Origin: Amycolatopsis tolypomycina | GTDB taxonomy: Bacteria > Actinomycetota > Actinomycetes > Mycobacteriales > Pseudonocardiaceae | DNA length: 64,000 nt | Assembly: GCF_900105945.1 (NCBI RefSeq) | Contig: NZ_FNSO01000004.1 | Location: 4,588,001-4,652,000, forward strand | Reading direction: 5' to 3' | Shown: positions 42,101-51,473 of the stretch, one piece after another | Numbering within the stretch: position 1 is the stretch's first letter | How the letters are laid out: every line of letters begins with the position of its first letter | Position numbers and translations under genes: made by a program | The notes under the pieces: model-generated | Database searches by the model: none | What the model was told of the DNA's origin: nothing | The model's input: only the letters and a program-made list of their open reading frames with translations

Positions 42101-45100
42101 CAGGCCGCGCAGCAGGGCCGGGACGTCGTCGCGGGCGCTCAGGGCGGCGCGGTCGACGCGGGCCGGGACGACGGCCGGGGCGTCGGTGCCGACGGCGGCG
42201 TCCAGGGCGGCGAGGCTTTCGGCGGCGGTCAGCGGGGCGAGGCCCAGCCTGCCGATCCGGCTCAGGTCCTTTTCGGACAGTCCGGCGCTCATGCCGAGCG
42301 CGGTGCCGTCGTCGGTCCACAGGCCCCAGGCCAGGGAGGTCGCCGGGAGGCCCTGCGCGCGGCGGTGCTCGGCGAGCGCGTCGAGGAAGGTGTTGCCGGC
42401 GGCGTAGTTGGCCTGGCCCACGCCGTCGACCAGGCCGGCCGAGGAGGAGAACAGGACGAACGCGGCCAGGTCGGCGGTCAGGTCGTGCAGGGCCCAGGCG
42501 GCGTCGACCTTCGGGGCGAGGACGGTGTCGAGGCGCTCTTCGGTGAGCGAGCCGATCAGGCCGTCGTCGAGCACGCCGGCGGTGTGGACGACGGCGGTGA
42601 GCGGTCCCTCGACCTTCTTCAGTGCGGCCGACAGCGACCGCTTCTTCGTGACGTCACAGGCGATGACCTGCACCGTCGCGTTTTCGCTCAGCTCGGCGAC
42701 CAGGTCCGCCGCACCCGGGGCGTCGAGGCCGCGGCGGCTGAGCAGCACCAGGTGCCGGACGCCGTGTGCGGTGACGAGGTGGCGCGCGACCTGCGCACCG
42801 AGGCCGCCGGTGCCGCCGGTGACCAGCACGGTGCCGTCCGGCTCCCAGGCCGGGGCGTCGCCGGCCAGGCGGACGAGCCGCGGGGCCAGCACGCGGTCGC
42901 CGTCGACGCGCAGCTCGGGCTCACCGGACGCCAGCGCGATGGCCAGGGTCTGCTCGGTGGTCTCGCCCTCGACCAGGACGATCCGGCCGGGGTGTTCGGC
43001 CTGCGCCGAGCGCACCAGCCCGCGCACCACGGAGTCGGCCAGCGTGCCGCGCGTCTGCAGCACGAGCTTGGCCGGGGTGGCCTCGGCGACGAACGACTGG
43101 AGGATCTCCAGGACGCGGTGCGCGGTCTGGCGGGCGGCGGCGGGAACCCGGCCACGTTCGCCCGGCACGCGCACGAGCCGCACCTCACCCGGATCCGCGT
43201 CCGAGGCCGCGACCGGCGTCCATTCGACGGTGTGCAGCAGGTCCTGGGCCCGCGGACCGAGGTCGGCGCCGCTGACCGGGCGGCTGCGGAACGACTCCAC
43301 CGACAGCACGGGCGCGCCCGTCGTGTCGATGACGTCGATCGAGACCCCGCCGGTGGCGGGCGAGGTGATCCGCACCCGCACCTCGGCCGCGCCGGAGGCG
43401 TGCAGCCGGACGCCGGTCCAGGCGAACGGCAGCCGGATCTCGTCGGCTTCGCGGGCCTCGCCGGGGGCGAAGTCGGTGGCGTGCAGGACGGCGTCGAGCA
43501 GCGCCGGGTGGATGCCGAAGGAGTCGTCGCGAGCGGGCAGCGCGACCTCGGCGAACACGACGTCACCGCGCTTCCACGCCGTGCGCAGGCCCCGGAACAG
43601 GGGGCCGTAGCCGTAGCCCTGGGCGGCCAGTTCCTCGTACAGCTCGCCCGTGGCGACGACCTCGGCGCCGGACGGCGGCCACTCGGTCAGCGGGGCGGGC
43701 TCGCCGGCCGCGGCCTCGGCCAGCACGCCGACGGCGTGGCGGGTCCAGGCGACGTCCTGCTCGGCGCGCGAGTAGAACTCGATCGTGCGGCGGCCGTCCT
43801 CGGCCGGGCCGACCACGGCCTGCACCTCGACGCCGGCGCCGTCGGGCACGGACAGCGGCGCCTGCAGGGTCAGCTCGTCGACGCCTTCGCAGCCGGCGCG
43901 CTCGGCGGCGTGCAGGGCCATCTCGACGAACGCGGTGCCGGGCAGCAGGGCCGTGCCGGCGATCGCGTGGTCGGCCAGCCACGGGTGCGAGCGCAGGCCG
44001 ACGCGGCCGGTCAGGACCAGGCCGTCGTGGTCGGCCAGGCCGATCTCGGCGGCCAGCAGCGGGTGGCCGGAGGCGAGCTGGCCGAAGCCTGCCGCGTCGC
44101 CGCGGCCGGGCGCGGTGAGCCAGAAGTGCCGGCGCTGGAAGGCGTACGTCGGCAGGTCGACCACGCGGGCCGTGCCGAAGACCGCGGTCCAGCCGACCGG
44201 CACGCCCCGGGTGTGCAGCCTGCCGAGCGCGCCGGCGAGCGCCGGGACCTCGGCGTGGCCGCGGCGCTGCGCGGGCACGAAGGCGATGTCCGTGCCGTGC
44301 GGGCCGGTGGCGGCCAGCGCGGAGAGGACGGCGTCGGGGCCGACCTCGATCGCGGTGGTGACCCCCGCGGCGGCGAGCGCGGCGACGCCGTCGGCGAACC
44401 GGACGGCGCGGCGCACGTGGTAGAGCCAGTAGCCCGGCGAGCACAGCTCCGCGTCCGTGGCGACCCGGCCGGTGACGTTCGAGACGACCGGGATGGACGG
44501 TGGGCTGAACTCGACGACCTCCAGGATCTCCCGGAACGCGGCCAGCATCGGCTCCATCAGCGGCGAGTGGAACGCGTGCGACACGCGCAGCTCGCTCGTC
44601 TTGCGGCCCTGCATCCGGAACACCGACACGACGGCGTCGACGGCCTCCCGCTCGCCGGAGACCACGACCGAAGCCGGGCCGTTCACGGCGGCGATGCTGA
44701 CGCCCTCGTCGAGCAGCGGCAGGACTTCGTCCTCGGTCGCGGCGACCGCGACCATCACGCCGCCTTCGGGGAGCGCCTGCATGAGGCGGCCGCGCGCGGC
44801 GACGACCAGGCAGGCGTCCTCCAGCGACCACACGCCGGCGATGTGCGCTGCGGCGAGCTCGCCGATCGAGTGCCCGAGCAGCAGGTCCGGCTTGACGCCC
44901 CAGGACTCGAGCAGCCGCGCGAGCGCGACCTCGATCGCGAACAGGACGCACTGCGCGTACTGGGTGCCGTTCAGCTCGTCGGCGTCGTCGCCGAACAGGA
45001 CATCCCGCAGCGGGCGGTCCATCTGCACGTCGAGGTGGTCGATGGCCTCGTCGAAGACCTCCGCGAAGACCGGGTGGGCGAGGTAGAGCTCCCGGCCCAT

Positions 45101-47074
45101 CCCGAGCCGCTGCGCGCCCTGCCCGGTGAACAGCATCGCGAGCTTGCCCGGGGTGCGCGTGCCGGTGACGACCGCGTTGTCCGGCTCGCCCGCGGCGAGC
45201 GCGCGCAGGCCGCGAACGGCATCCTCGGTGTGCTCGGCGACGACGACGGCGCGGTGGTCGTGCGCGGCGCGCGTGCCGGCCAGCGAGAAGCCGACCTCGG
45301 TCAGGTCGGCCGACTCCACGGTGGCCACGAGCTTGGCCGCCTGCGCGCGCAGGGCCTCCTCGCTGCGGGCGGAGACGACGAGCGGGACGACCGGGAGGGG
45401 CTGGGTGGTGCCGGGCTCGTCGGCCGTCGCGGGCGCCTGCTCGATGATGACGTGGGCGTTGGTGCCGCTGACGCCGAACGACGACACCCCGGCCCGGCGC
45501 GGCCGCTCGACCTCCGGCCACGCGCGGGCCTCGGTGAGCAGCTCGACCGCGCCCGCGGTCCAGGCGACGTGCGGGGTCGGCGCGTCGACGTGCAGCGTCT
45601 TCGGCAGCCGGCCGCGGCGGATCGCCTCGACCATCTTGATCACGCCGGCCACGCCGGCCGCGGCCTGCGTGTGGCCGATGTTGGACTTGATCGAGCCGAG
45701 CAGCAGCGGCGTCTCGCGCTCCTGGCCGTAGGCGGCGAGCAGGGCCTGCGCCTCGATCGGGTCGCCCAGCCGGGTGCCGGTGCCGTGCGCCTCGACGGCG
45801 TCCACTTCGGACGGCGTGAGCCGGGCGTCGGCGAGCGCGCGGTGGATCACGCGCTGCTGCGACGGGCCGTTGGGGGCGGTGAGGCCGTTGGACGCACCGT
45901 CGGAGTTGATCGCGGTGCCGCGGACGACGGCGAGCACGGTGTGCCCGTTGGCGACCGCGTCGGACAGCCGTTCCAGGACCAGGACACCGACGCCTTCGGC
46001 GAACCCGGTGCCGTCGGCGGCCGCGGCGAAGGCCTTGCAGCGGCCGTCCTCGGCGAGGCCGCGCTGGCGGCTGAAGGCGGTGAACGTGCCGGGCCCGCCC
46101 ATGACGGCGACGCCGCCGGCGAGCGCGAGCTGCGTCTCGCCGCGGCGCAGGGCCTGCACGGCGAGGTGGAGGGCGACCAGAGAGCCGGAGCACGCGGTGT
46201 CGACGGTCAGCGTCGGGCCTTCGAGGCCGAGCGCGTAGGCGACGCGGCCGGAGACGACGCTGGGCGCGTTACCGGTGAGCAGGTAGCCATCGAGGCCGTC
46301 GGGAGCTTCGTGCAGGCGCGGGCCGTACTCCTGCGCCTCGGCGCCGATGAAGACACCGGCGGGCGTGCCGCGCAGCGTCGTCGGGTCGATCTTGGCGCGC
46401 TCCAGGGCTTCCCACGCCGTCTCGAGGACCAGGCGCTGCTGCGGGTCCATGGCGGACGCCTCGCGCGGGGCGATGCCGAAGAAGTCCGCGTCGAACTCGC
46501 CGGCGTCGGGCAGGAACCCGCCGGAGGTGACGTAGCTGCTGCCCGGGCGGTCGGGGTCCGGGTCGTAGAGGCCGTCGAGGTCCCAGCCGCGGTCGGTGGG
46601 GAACCCGGTGATCGTGTGCACTTCCTGCTCGACCAGGCGCCAGAGGTCCTCGGGCGAGGCCGTGCCGCCCGGGTACCGGCAGCCGATGCCGACGATCGCG
46701 ACCGGCTCGTCGTCTTCGGCCTTGATGTATCCACTGTGGACGATCTCGGCCCCGAACACCGTGGCGTGCAGGAAACGCGCCACGGCGGCCGGGGTCGGGT
46801 GGTCGAAGGCCAGGGTGACCGGCAGGTCGAGCCCGGTGGCTTCGGTGAGCCGCGCGTGCAGCTCCACCGCCGCCAGCGAGTCGAACCCGTGGTCGGAGAA
46901 CGCCTTTTCCGGGTCGAGCACCGCCGGGACGTCCGGGCGCGCCGCCAGCAGCGCACCCCGGGTGGCGTCGTGGACGACGTCGGCCAGGAATGCCGCGCGG
47001 TCACCGGCGGGCAGTTCGGTCAGCCGCTCCGCGAACCCGGACGCCCGATTCGATTCGGTCTCAAACTCACGCAT
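33137..47074 (-). CDS. First PKS: loading ACP, modules 1 and 2 (KS-AT-DH-KR-ACP), module 3 KS-AT-DH up to the in-frame TGA
   Basis: 4645 residues to the TGA. It starts with a carrier domain (HGFDSL, Ser near residue 66) and no KSQ or loading AT, as expected if the beta-amino acyl starter is delivered by the VinK-like enzyme. Module 1: KS (DTACSGS near 293), AT (GHSIGEL near 735), DH ([10 protein letters not shown] near 1028), KR (GGTGGLG near 1415; LDD), ACP near 1726. Module 2: KS Cys near 1960, AT near 2406, DH ([10 protein letters not shown] near 2702), KR near 3135 (ADS in place of LDD), ACP near 3438. Module 3: KS Cys near 3670, AT near 4118, DH ([10 protein letters not shown]). All ATs have HAFH, so malonyl-CoA. 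The ATG at 47074 has GGAG six bases upstream. Probably first of the operon running to 26094. Confidence 0.95.
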   Translation of the reverse strand: MREFETESNRASGFAERLTELPAGDRAAFLADVVHDATRGALLAARPDVPAVLDPEKAFSDHGFDSLAAVELHARLTEATGLDLPVTLAFDHPTPAAVARFLHATVFGAEIVHSGYIKAEDDEPVAIVGIGCRYPGGTASPEDLWRLVEQEVHTITGFPTDRGWDLDGLYDPDPDRPGSSYVTSGGFLPDAGEFDADFFGIAPREASAMDPQQRLVLETAWEALERAKIDPTTLRGTPAGVFIGAEAQEYGPRLHEAPDGLDGYLLTGNAPSVVSGRVAYALGLEGPTLTVDTACSGSLVALHLAVQALRRGETQLALAGGVAVMGGPGTFTAFSRQRGLAEDGRCKAFAAAADGTGFAEGVGVLVLERLSDAVANGHTVLAVVRGTAINSDGASNGLTAPNGPSQQRVIHRALADARLTPSEVDAVEAHGTGTRLGDPIEAQALLAAYGQERETPLLLGSIKSNIGHTQAAAGVAGVIKMVEAIRRGRLPKTLHVDAPTPHVAWTAGAVELLTEARAWPEVERPRRAGVSSFGVSGTNAHVIIEQAPATADEPGTTQPLPVVPLVVSARSEEALRAQAAKLVATVESADLTEVGFSLAGTRAAHDHRAVVVAEHTEDAVRGLRALAAGEPDNAVVTGTRTPGKLAMLFTGQGAQRLGMGRELYLAHPVFAEVFDEAIDHLDVQMDRPLRDVLFGDDADELNGTQYAQCVLFAIEVALARLLESWGVKPDLLLGHSIGELAAAHIAGVWSLEDACLVVAARGRLMQALPEGGVMVAVAATEDEVLPLLDEGVSIAAVNGPASVVVSGEREAVDAVVSVFRMQGRKTSELRVSHAFHSPLMEPMLAAFREILEVVEFSPPSIPVVSNVTGRVATDAELCSPGYWLYHVRRAVRFADGVAALAAAGVTTAIEVGPDAVLSALAATGPHGTDIAFVPAQRRGHAEVPALAGALGRLHTRGVPVGWTAVFGTARVVDLPTYAFQRRHFWLTAPGRGDAAGFGQLASGHPLLAAEIGLADHDGLVLTGRVGLRSHPWLADHAIAGTALLPGTAFVEMALHAAERAGCEGVDELTLQAPLSVPDGAGVEVQAVVGPAEDGRRTIEFYSRAEQDVAWTRHAVGVLAEAAAGEPAPLTEWPPSGAEVVATGELYEELAAQGYGYGPLFRGLRTAWKRGDVVFAEVALPARDDSFGIHPALLDAVLHATDFAPGEAREADEIRLPFAWTGVRLHASGAAEVRVRITSPATGGVSIDVIDTTGAPVLSVESFRSRPVSGADLGPRAQDLLHTVEWTPVAASDADPGEVRLVRVPGERGRVPAAARQTAHRVLEILQSFVAEATPAKLVLQTRGTLADSVVRGLVRSAQAEHPGRIVLVEGETTEQTLAIALASGEPELRVDGDRVLAPRLVRLAGDAPAWEPDGTVLVTGGTGGLGAQVARHLVTAHGVRHLVLLSRRGLDAPGAADLVAELSENATVQVIACDVTKKRSLSAALKKVEGPLTAVVHTAGVLDDGLIGSLTEERLDTVLAPKVDAAWALHDLTADLAAFVLFSSSAGLVDGVGQANYAAGNTFLDALAEHRRAQGLPATSLAWGLWTDDGTALGMSAGLSEKDLSRIGRLGLAPLTAAESLAALDAAVGTDAPAVVPARVDRAALSARDDVPALLRGLVPASRRRVAATAGELIPERQFADRFASLSEADRDRAVLDLVRTHVAAVLGHDGPGAISPARPFGEIGFDSLAAVELRNILDSVTGMRLPATLVFDHPTPRALAEYLITRLGGLAPVKPVAPVTTADPEEPIAIVGIACRYPGGVATPEDLWRLVAGGEEALTPFPADRGWNVDALYDPEPGKPGHSYVKHGAFLHDAAEFDAGFFEISPREAAAMDPQQRLLLEVSWEAFERAGIDPLSLRGSATGVFAGVMYHDWGTRLGTVSDDIAGYLGNGSLASVVSGRVSYALGLEGPTVTVDTACSSSLVALHWAVQALRRGECTLALAGGVTVMSTPDTFVDFSRQRGLSADGRCRSFADAADGTGWGEGAGMLLVERLSDAQRNGHPVLALLKGSAVNHDGASNGLTAPNGPSQQRVIAKALADAGLQPSEVDAVEGHGTGTTLGDPIEAQALLATYGQDRAEDQPLWLGSIKSNIGHTQAAAGVAGIIKMVMALRNEQLPRTLHVDRPSTVVDWDTGAVRLLTEAQDWAPNGHPRRAAVSSFGISGTNAHVIIEQAPADAVPEQPAEPQPEAVVPVALSGRSPAAVRGQAARLREYLADHEDVGVAELARSLVSTRAALEHRAVVVAGTTAELAAGLDALAAGEQGSEAVTEGKLAFLFSGQGAQWAGMGAELSAAYPVFADAFDAVCAAVDPLLDVPLSDVVFGTTALADRGLLDQTQYTQTALFAVEVALFRLAESWGIVPDALAGHSIGELAAAHVAGVLSLPDAAKLVAARGRLMGALSTPPGAMVSLATGEEAARELIRGHEDEVSIAAVNGPASVVISGVAEVVSRLERATDVRTRRLRVSHAFHSPLMAPMLDEFREIAAGLTFHEPKIPIFSTVSPDADLTSPEYWVTHVREAVRFADAVAELAADGVRTFLELGPDSVLTALGRQIDPDAAFVPLGRRDRDEVRTALTALGRLHARGAAELGKVLGDGPVRLDLPTYAFQHKRYWLDATPSGDVTAVGQQPLPHPMLGAVVPLSGSDTTVLTGRLSAGSVPWVADHVVKGAILVPGTGFVELAIAAGDQVGHSTVEELTLQAPLVLPPDGAVALQVVVGPADGDRRPITVFSRPVDGDEWTQHALGTLSAAPRPEPAGLTEWPPAGATPIVVEGAYDLLGERGYGYGPSFQGLKAAWKRGTEVFAEVALPEPAASTANLYGLHPALLDIAMHADLLGDPGGATLLPFVWNGVTLHAAGASVLRVRIERLNGDEVSAIEVADSEGRPVATIDSLVSRPVRRELTAAAGEADGSLLKIAWQPVTVPPSDAEVVAVGRGRVGVAATYAGFADLLGAIDRGEPVPGVLTLSVPERTGAVPETARANAAWLLAELQAWLADSRFAVTKLAVVTQDAVPAGESTVDVTQGLLWGLARGAQAEHPGRVFVVDADSEATAGTIAAVVASGEPEAAIRAGAVVVPRYAKTEPGDASPWGTGAVLITGGTGGLGSLLARYLVAEHGVADLVLTSRRGLGAPGAAQLVEDLTDLGARVRVAACDVTERAQVESVLGTIDNLTAVVHAAGTADSGVFDSLTADRLDSVLRAKVDAAWHLHELTKDLAAFVLFSSAGGQVLPAGQANYAAANAFLDGLAAHRQAAGQPATALAWGLWAENTGLGGELAEADLARMARLGLPAVTAEQGLALFDAATATADAVIAPLRVDVAALRARTDELPALLRGFVPPKARRTAKAAKAADNALAAELAALADSERDRVLLDIVRTQVATVLGYADKSEVDGARAFKELGFDSLAAVELRNLLGTATGLTLPATLIFDHPTAKAVADFVKGKLLGAVAKVPATTTRTNASMQEPIAIVGMACRYPGGVRSPEDLWQLLVDEVDAVSEFPVNRGWDIDSIYDPERGKRGKTYAREGGFLHEGTLFDPAFFGIGPREALAMDPQQRLLLETAWEAIERAGIDPTALRGSMTGVFTGAMYDDYGSRVPGAPLDVAAYIPNGSSGAVVSGRISYLLGLEGPCMTVDTACSSSLVTLHLAVQALRAGECGLALAGGVTLLSQPDLFVDSSRQGVLSPNGRSKSFSAASDGVGWAEGAGLLLLERLSDAQRNGHEVLALVRSSAVNQDGASNGLTAPNGPSQERVIHAALAAGGLTPAEVDAVEAHGSGTKLGDPIEAQALLATYGQDRPEGQPLYLGSVKSNIGHAQASGGAAGVIKVVQAMRHNMLPKSLHIDAPSPVVDWTTGDIELLTEARPWLPNGRPRRAGVSSFGISGTNAHIIIEEAPPSTVERPRRTAPELPSVPLPIAGTTAAALADQAARLAAWLRSNPELDLTDVGYSLATGRAALDHRSVVLAGNRDAALKALDGLATGGTPAGTVTGTTSAADLTAFLFTGQGAQQPGMGRELYETFPVFAGAFDETCGLFDTEVPLKDVIWEGSELLNQTAYTQCALFAIEVALYRLVESWGLTPDYVAGHSIGELAAAHVAGVFSLADACALVAARGRLMQALPSGGAMAAIAATEDEVRTALPAGVDIAAVNGPRSVVVSGPEDAVKAAMAVFKDAGRRVKQLVVSHAFHSALMEPMLADFAVVAEKLTYSAPSIPVVSNVTGRIATAEQLCSPEYWVDHVREAVRFADGVGTLLSAGVTRFVELGPDAVLTGMARECDTAAADRPDRVVGVPALRRGRDEVQTLFTALATVHSRGAKLDWRALFAGRGASTVDLPTYAFQNKEYWLNATKPAGDVGSLGAKSAGHPLLGALVELPDGGAVLTGRLATDKQAWLADHVVLGRTMLPGTAYVELALHAADQVGCDLLEELTQQAPLLLPEEGGVDIRVVVGAPGADGRRDLSVHSRTESAWTQHAAGTLATGAQPAEFDLTAWPPEGAEAVDLTGLYDDLAGLGFGYGPVFRNLRAVWLREGEVFAEVALPEGTDSTDFGLHPGLLDSALGATDFLVPGGPKALTETTIPFAWNQVSLHASGATTLRVHVRREGKDASLALADAAGTPVA

Positions 47075-47168
47075 TCCGCACTCCACCGCTGTAGCAAGCC
47101 AGCACTCATGGTCGTTCTGATCGAATGTAGGTCGGCGCGCACCGCCGCCGGATCCCCTGAAAAGCCTT

Positions 47169-47175
47169 CTAGGGG
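47169..47175 (-). promoter_or_regulatory. CTAGGGG box upstream of the first PKS
   Basis: CTAGGGG, 95 bases before the PKS start. It belongs to the CCCCTAA/TTAGGGG box family by core sequence, but its orientation relative to the gene is reversed, so it is the least certain of the set. Confidence 0.35.
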
Positions 47176-47225
47176 CGGGATTCGTGCTCACGCCCGGCTG
47201 CCGCTGTTGGCCACCCGCCAGCGCC

Positions 47226-47300
47226 CCAATGTGGCGTTCGGTGCGTTGGACGCACCGAACGCCACATTGGGTGCGCTGGACGCAACCAACGCCACATTGG
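47226..47300. repeat. Array of three AATGTGGCGTT / AACGCCACATT repeats
   Basis: CCAATGTGGCGTTCGGTGCG (47226-47245), its exact complement (47251-47270), and a variant CGCAACCAACGCCACATTGG (47281-47300). The first two form a 20-base-pair hairpin with a five-base loop. Same core as the array at 18169-18330. It lies in the 247-base gap between the P450 stop and the PKS start. Confidence 0.85.
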
Positions 47301-47321
47301 GGCGTTGGGGCACGCGCGCCG

Positions 47322-48521
47322 TCACCAGGCGATGCGCAGGAGGGACGGCCCCCGCACGATCACGCCGTACTCCCACTTGACGCCTTCGCGGCCGTCCGCG
47401 AACCGCAGGTCCGGGAACCGCGCGAGGATCGCCTTCAACGCCTCCTGCAGCTCCAGCCGGGCCAGCTGCGCGCCGATGCAGTGGTGCGGGCCGTGCCCGA
47501 AGGCCACGTGCGGGTTCGGCTTGCGCGTCAGGTCGATGCGGTCCGGGTCGGCGAAGACCTCCGGGTCGCGGTTGGCCGCGTGCAGGGCAGGCAGCACCGG
47601 GTCGCCCGCACGCACCACGACGTCGCCGAAGCGGATGTCCTCGGTCGCGTAGCGGGCGAACATCGCCGCGGTGTTGATCGGCACGTACCGCAGCAGCTCC
47701 TCGATCGCCGTCGGCATGATCTCCGGTTCCGCGCGCAGCTGCGCCAGGAGCTCCGGCTGGGTCAGCAACGTGAAGATGAAGCTGGGCAACGCCGTCGACA
47801 CCGTCTCGACGCCGCCGGTGAGCAAACCCGCGCCGGCGATCGAGATCAGCTCGTTCTCGGTCAGCTTGTCGCCGGCGTCGCGGGCGTAGACCAGCGCGCC
47901 GAGCAGGTCGTCGGTCGGCTCCTCGCGGCGCTGGGCCACCAGCCCGGCGACGTAGTCGTCCAGCTGGTCGCCGTAGACGTCGAGCACGTCACCCTTGGCC
48001 GTCGCGTCGCTGACCAGCGCCTGGGTCCACTCGCGGAAGATCTTGTGGTCCTCCTGCGGCACGCCGAGCAGGTCGCAGATCACCGTGACCGGCAGCGGCC
48101 GCGCCAGCTCCTCGACGAGGTCGGCGCTGTCGCCGTGGGCCTGCATGTCGTCGAGGAGGCGGTTCACCAGGTCCTTGACGCCCTCGCGCATCTGCTCGAG
48201 ACGGCGGGCGGTGAAGGCCTTCGCAACCAGGCGGCGCAGGCGGGAGTGGTCCGGCGGGTCCATCCCCATGATGCCGTCGCCCATCTGCTGGCGGCGCATC
48301 CGCGGCTGGTCGAGGCCCTGCGCGAGCTCCCGGCTGAACCGCGGGTCGGTCGTCACCAGCTTGACGTCGGCGTACTTCGTCGCCAGCCAGGCCGGTTCGC
48401 CGAAGGGCATCTGCACCCGGCTCATCGGCTCTTCGCGCTGCAGGACGTGGTACTGCTCGGAAACGGAGATCTCGTGCATGTCGAACGGATACGCACGGAC
48501 TGTCCGGCGTGAACTCGTCAC
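47322..48521 (-). CDS. Cytochrome P450 monooxygenase
   Basis: 399 residues, usual for soluble actinomycete P450s. I-helix motif GGVET, ExxR in EELLRY, and the heme loop [12 protein letters not shown] with the Cys ligand near residue 347. The N-terminal pattern (YPF ... [22 protein letters not shown]) is that of macrolide-tailoring CYP105/107-like enzymes. The GTG at 48521 overlaps the stop of the mutase large subunit, so it is the last gene of the starter operon that begins at 52918. Likely hydroxylates or epoxidises the macrolactam; needs ferredoxin and a reductase from elsewhere, as neither is in the window. Confidence 0.93.
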   Translation of the reverse strand: MTSSRRTVRAYPFDMHEISVSEQYHVLQREEPMSRVQMPFGEPAWLATKYADVKLVTTDPRFSRELAQGLDQPRMRRQQMGDGIMGMDPPDHSRLRRLVAKAFTARRLEQMREGVKDLVNRLLDDMQAHGDSADLVEELARPLPVTVICDLLGVPQEDHKIFREWTQALVSDATAKGDVLDVYGDQLDDYVAGLVAQRREEPTDDLLGALVYARDAGDKLTENELISIAGAGLLTGGVETVSTALPSFIFTLLTQPELLAQLRAEPEIMPTAIEELLRYVPINTAAMFARYATEDIRFGDVVVRAGDPVLPALHAANRDPEVFADPDRIDLTRKPNPHVAFGHGPHHCIGAQLARLELQEALKAILARFPDLRFADGREGVKWEYGVIVRGPSLLRIAW

Positions 48522-49789
48522 GACCCGCCCCCAATCGCTCTCATCGGTTGTTCCAGTGCCTCGGTGTCGAAGGCGTGCTGGACGTGGGAAAGCGCCGACA
48601 TCAACGTCGACGAGGTGATCCGGCCGGCGTGGTGGCGCTCCACCACGCCGTGCAGCGGCAGCGACCCGAGCTCCGACCAGCCGAGCCGGCCCGCCGGGTC
48701 GAGGTAGCTGCGCGCCTGCCCGGCGTTGTCCGGGTGCAGGCAGTACGGGACGTCGAGCAGGCCGCGCTTGAACGCGATCACGATCGCGCGGCCCAGGTCG
48801 GCGTGGCTGTTCAGCACGGCGTCGACGAGGGCGTGCGCCTCGCGGTAGACCTGGTTGTCGGCGGCCACGACGGCCTTCTCGGTGACCGCGTCCGCGGCCG
48901 CGGCGGCGTGTTCCAGCGCCGCGACGTTCTCGGCGACGGTCGGGATCCGGTGCGCCTCGGCGGTGGTCTTGACGATCAGCCGTTCCGACCCGGTCGTCAC
49001 CGCCAGCTCGGCCGCTTTTCCGAGCAGGGTCCGCGCCCCGCCCGGCGTCCGCGGGAACAGGCCCATGTAGGCGTAGATCACGACGTGCCAGGTCGCCTCG
49101 GGCAGCAGCTCGGCGCACAGCCGGCGCAGCGCGGCCACCGCCTCCTGGTCCTGGGCCATGTTCGTCTGCTGCGCGTAGCTCACCGAGATGCTGCGCAAGC
49201 CCTTGCGGTAGAAGAACAACGCCTCCAGCACCGACAGCGCCACCAGCTCGCTCGGCGGGCAGAGCTGGCCCATCATGCAGCCGCCGAACGTCTCCAGGTG
49301 CGGCCGGCCGCCCGGGTGCTCGGCGGCCAGCAGCAGGTCGCAGCAGCGCGCCCAGTTGCGCACGGACTCGTCGAGCGGCGTGCGGCTGTAGGGCAGGCAG
49401 TAGGACACCGGGCCGCCCTCGGTGGCGTGCAGCCCGGCGGCGATCATCGCGCGGAAGATGTCCGCCGGCCGCGCCGAACCGTGGCGGACCTGCACCGGGA
49501 AACCCGGGCCTTCGAGCCCGTCGAGCATCCCCCGGGTGACCTCGGGCGGGTGGTTGACGATCGGGTAGCCGTTGAGCGCGATCCCGTTGCCGAGCGCGTG
49601 GGCCACGGAAGCGGTGTCGCAGACGCGGGTGTAGCTGTCCAGGGTGACCGTGCCGACCGTCGCGGCGGCCGCGTTCTTCGTCGCGGCCAGTCCCGCGCGC
49701 ATCACGGCCGGGTCCGCGAACCCCATCCGGGGCTGCACGACGAGCTCGCCCGCGGCGTGCCGTCGCGCGACGAACTCTTCGAAACTCAC
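48518..49789 (-). CDS. Methylaspartate (glutamate) mutase large subunit (GlmE/VinI-like)
   Basis: 423 residues; the catalytic TIM-barrel subunit of adenosylcobalamin-dependent glutamate mutase, which turns L-glutamate into (2S,3S)-3-methylaspartate. Recognisable family stretches include HGSARPADIFRAMIAAGLHATEGGPVSYC (shortened here in thought, near residues 105-133) and SVSYAQQTNMAQDQEAV near 205. It is somewhat shorter than the fermentative clostridial enzyme (about 480). The GTG at 49789 overlaps the stop of the B12-binding subunit, giving coupled synthesis of the two subunits. It supplies the methyl-branched beta-amino acid starter, as in vicenistatin. Confidence 0.92.
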   Translation of the reverse strand: MSFEEFVARRHAAGELVVQPRMGFADPAVMRAGLAATKNAAAATVGTVTLDSYTRVCDTASVAHALGNGIALNGYPIVNHPPEVTRGMLDGLEGPGFPVQVRHGSARPADIFRAMIAAGLHATEGGPVSYCLPYSRTPLDESVRNWARCCDLLLAAEHPGGRPHLETFGGCMMGQLCPPSELVALSVLEALFFYRKGLRSISVSYAQQTNMAQDQEAVAALRRLCAELLPEATWHVVIYAYMGLFPRTPGGARTLLGKAAELAVTTGSERLIVKTTAEAHRIPTVAENVAALEHAAAAADAVTEKAVVAADNQVYREAHALVDAVLNSHADLGRAIVIAFKRGLLDVPYCLHPDNAGQARSYLDPAGRLGWSELGSLPLHGVVERHHAGRITSSTLMSALSHVQHAFDTEALEQPMRAIGGGS

Positions 49790-50262
49790 GCCTCCACCTG
49801 CGTGACGCCCGCGGGCAACGTCGCGGCGAACCGGCGGAACGCCCCCGCGCCCTGCTGGTCGTCGAACACCGCGTCGAACCCGGCGAGCAGCAGCTGCGCG
49901 GTCTCCTCCGCGGTGAGCGCCCCGCCGACGCCGAGCTTGCCGCCGATCACCACCGGCAGCCCGCGCAGCTCCGGGAGAGCGCGCAGCCGCCGGATCACGC
50001 GCAGGCCGTCCTGGTGACCGTGGCCGTTGACGCTGCTCAGCACGAGCATCGCCGGGCGGCGGCTCAGGCACTCCGACTCCAGCAGCTCGTCCGGCACGCA
50101 GGCGCCCAGGTTGACGACGTCGAAACCGAGTTCGCCGACGAGCAGCTCCAGGTAGACGAGGTTCCAGGTGTGGGAGTCCGACGCCATGCTGCTGACGATC
50201 ACCGTCCGCCGCGGCGGCTCGGTGACGATCCCGGCGCCGTAGGCGCGCAGTTCTTCGGTCAT
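49786..50262 (-). CDS. Glutamate mutase B12-binding small subunit (GlmS/VinH-like)
   Basis: 158 residues; carries adenosylcobalamin for the mutase. The cobalamin motif normally written DxHxxG reads DSHTWN near residue 29, with the lower-ligand His kept and the final Gly replaced by Asn; LSSVNGHGHQDG and GGKLGVGG supply the other two cobalamin-tail loops. The ATG at 50262 overlaps the decarboxylase stop (ATGA), and its own stop overlaps the large subunit start. A generic cobalamin-binding protein is excluded by the neighbour. Confidence 0.92.
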   Translation of the reverse strand: MTEELRAYGAGIVTEPPRRTVIVSSMASDSHTWNLVYLELLVGELGFDVVNLGACVPDELLESECLSRRPAMLVLSSVNGHGHQDGLRVIRRLRALPELRGLPVVIGGKLGVGGALTAEETAQLLLAGFDAVFDDQQGAGAFRRFAATLPAGVTQVEA

Positions 50263-51473
50263 GGCGCCACCTCGTAGACACGCTGGTAGTCCAGGCGCGA
50301 CACGGACAGCGCCGTGCCGCCCCGCACCACGATCTCCACCGGCGTGGGCCTGCCGAGGAAGCTGATCAGGCTCGCGGTGACGCCGTAGGCGCCGACGTTC
50401 GGCACGGTGACGACGTCGCCGGACGCCAGCTCGGGCAGCTTCGCGGCCTTGGCCAGCGAGTCGCCGGGCGTGCACAGTGGACCGACGAGGCTGCCGACGA
50501 CGTCACCGGTCTCCTCGACGCCGACGGCCGCGGGCAGCAGCCTGCCGATCCCGGAAAGCCCGCCGACGACGTTGATCCCGGCGTCGAGCACGACGAACCG
50601 GCTGCCGCGGCTGTCCTTGACGTTGACCACGCCGGCCAGCAGCGAACCGCAGCTGCCGGACAGGTAGCGGCCGGACTCGCAGGCCAGCTCGATCCCGCCG
50701 TCCCGCCACTCGGGCAGGTGCAGGTCGAGCAGCGTTTCGAGGCCGGCCCGCAGCTTCGGGTAGTCGGTGCGCGGGCCGGGCACCGCGTACGGCGAGGAGA
50801 AGCCGCCGCCGATGTCCAGGACCTCCAGGGGCAGGCCGACCTCGTCGCGCAGCCGCGCGGCCGAGGTGAGCACGAACTCGTACTCGCCGAGCAGGGCATC
50901 CTCGTCCTGGGCGTTGCTCATGGTGAAGAAGTGCGCGCCGACGACCCGGGTGCCCGGCACCGCCTTGAGCGCGGGCATCAGGTCGGGCAGCGTCTCGGCG
51001 TCGATGCCGAACTGCGACGGGCGGCCCATCATCCGGATGCCGGTGCCGCCGCTGCTCGCGGTGGTGTTGACGCGCAGCAGCGCGGACGCGGTCACGCCCT
51101 GGTGCTCCGCCGCCGCGCCGACGTGCTGCAGGTCGGTCAGCGACTCGACGGAGAACAGCCGGACCCCGGCGGCGAGCGCGTGCTCCAGCTCGGTGTCCGT
51201 CTTGCCGGGTCCGGTGTAGAGGATGCCGGCCGGGTCGAACCCGGCTTCCAGGGCGTTCACCAGCTCCCCGGTGGAGCTGATCTCCGCGCGGCAGCCGCCG
51301 CGGCGCAGCTCGCGGCCGATTTCGGGGTGCGGGTTGGACTTGAGCGCGTAGAACAGCTGGAAGCCTTCGGGCAGCAGGCCGAAGAGCTGGTCCCGCGACT
51401 CGGCGACGACGTCGAGGTCGTAGACGTAGGCGGGCGTGCCGTACTTCGCGGCGAGATCGGCGTACTTGCTCAT
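50259..51473 (-). CDS. PLP-dependent decarboxylase, DapDC/ODC fold (VinO-like, 3-methylaspartyl-ACP decarboxylase)
   Basis: 404 residues, fold type III. The PLP Lys is in FYALKSNP (Lys45), with GGGFSSPY for phosphate binding, CESGRYL, and CTPGDSLA as the active-site Cys/Asp pair near the C-terminus. In vicenistatin the related VinO removes the alpha-carboxylate of 3-methylaspartate bound to the free ACP, leaving 3-aminoisobutyryl-ACP. Its place between an adenylating enzyme and the mutase subunits, with four-base overlaps on both sides, strongly supports that role over lysine biosynthesis. Diaminopimelate decarboxylase is the nearest primary-metabolism relative. Confidence 0.9.
   Translation of the reverse strand: MSKYADLAAKYGTPAYVYDLDVVAESRDQLFGLLPEGFQLFYALKSNPHPEIGRELRRGGCRAEISSTGELVNALEAGFDPAGILYTGPGKTDTELEHALAAGVRLFSVESLTDLQHVGAAAEHQGVTASALLRVNTTASSGGTGIRMMGRPSQFGIDAETLPDLMPALKAVPGTRVVGAHFFTMSNAQDEDALLGEYEFVLTSAARLRDEVGLPLEVLDIGGGFSSPYAVPGPRTDYPKLRAGLETLLDLHLPEWRDGGIELACESGRYLSGSCGSLLAGVVNVKDSRGSRFVVLDAGINVVGGLSGIGRLLPAAVGVEETGDVVGSLVGPLCTPGDSLAKAAKLPELASGDVVTVPNVGAYGVTASLISFLGRPTPVEIVVRGGTALSVSRLDYQRVYEVAP

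Noticed and set aside
9529..47074. Large stretches of near-identical DNA between PKS regions
   Set aside because: Explained by repeated KS, AT, DH, KR and ACP domains of homologous modules, not by mobile elements.
50259..51473. Primary-metabolism diaminopimelate decarboxylase
   Set aside because: Overlapping operon with mutase and ligase genes, and no lysine genes nearby, favour the starter-unit decarboxylase role.
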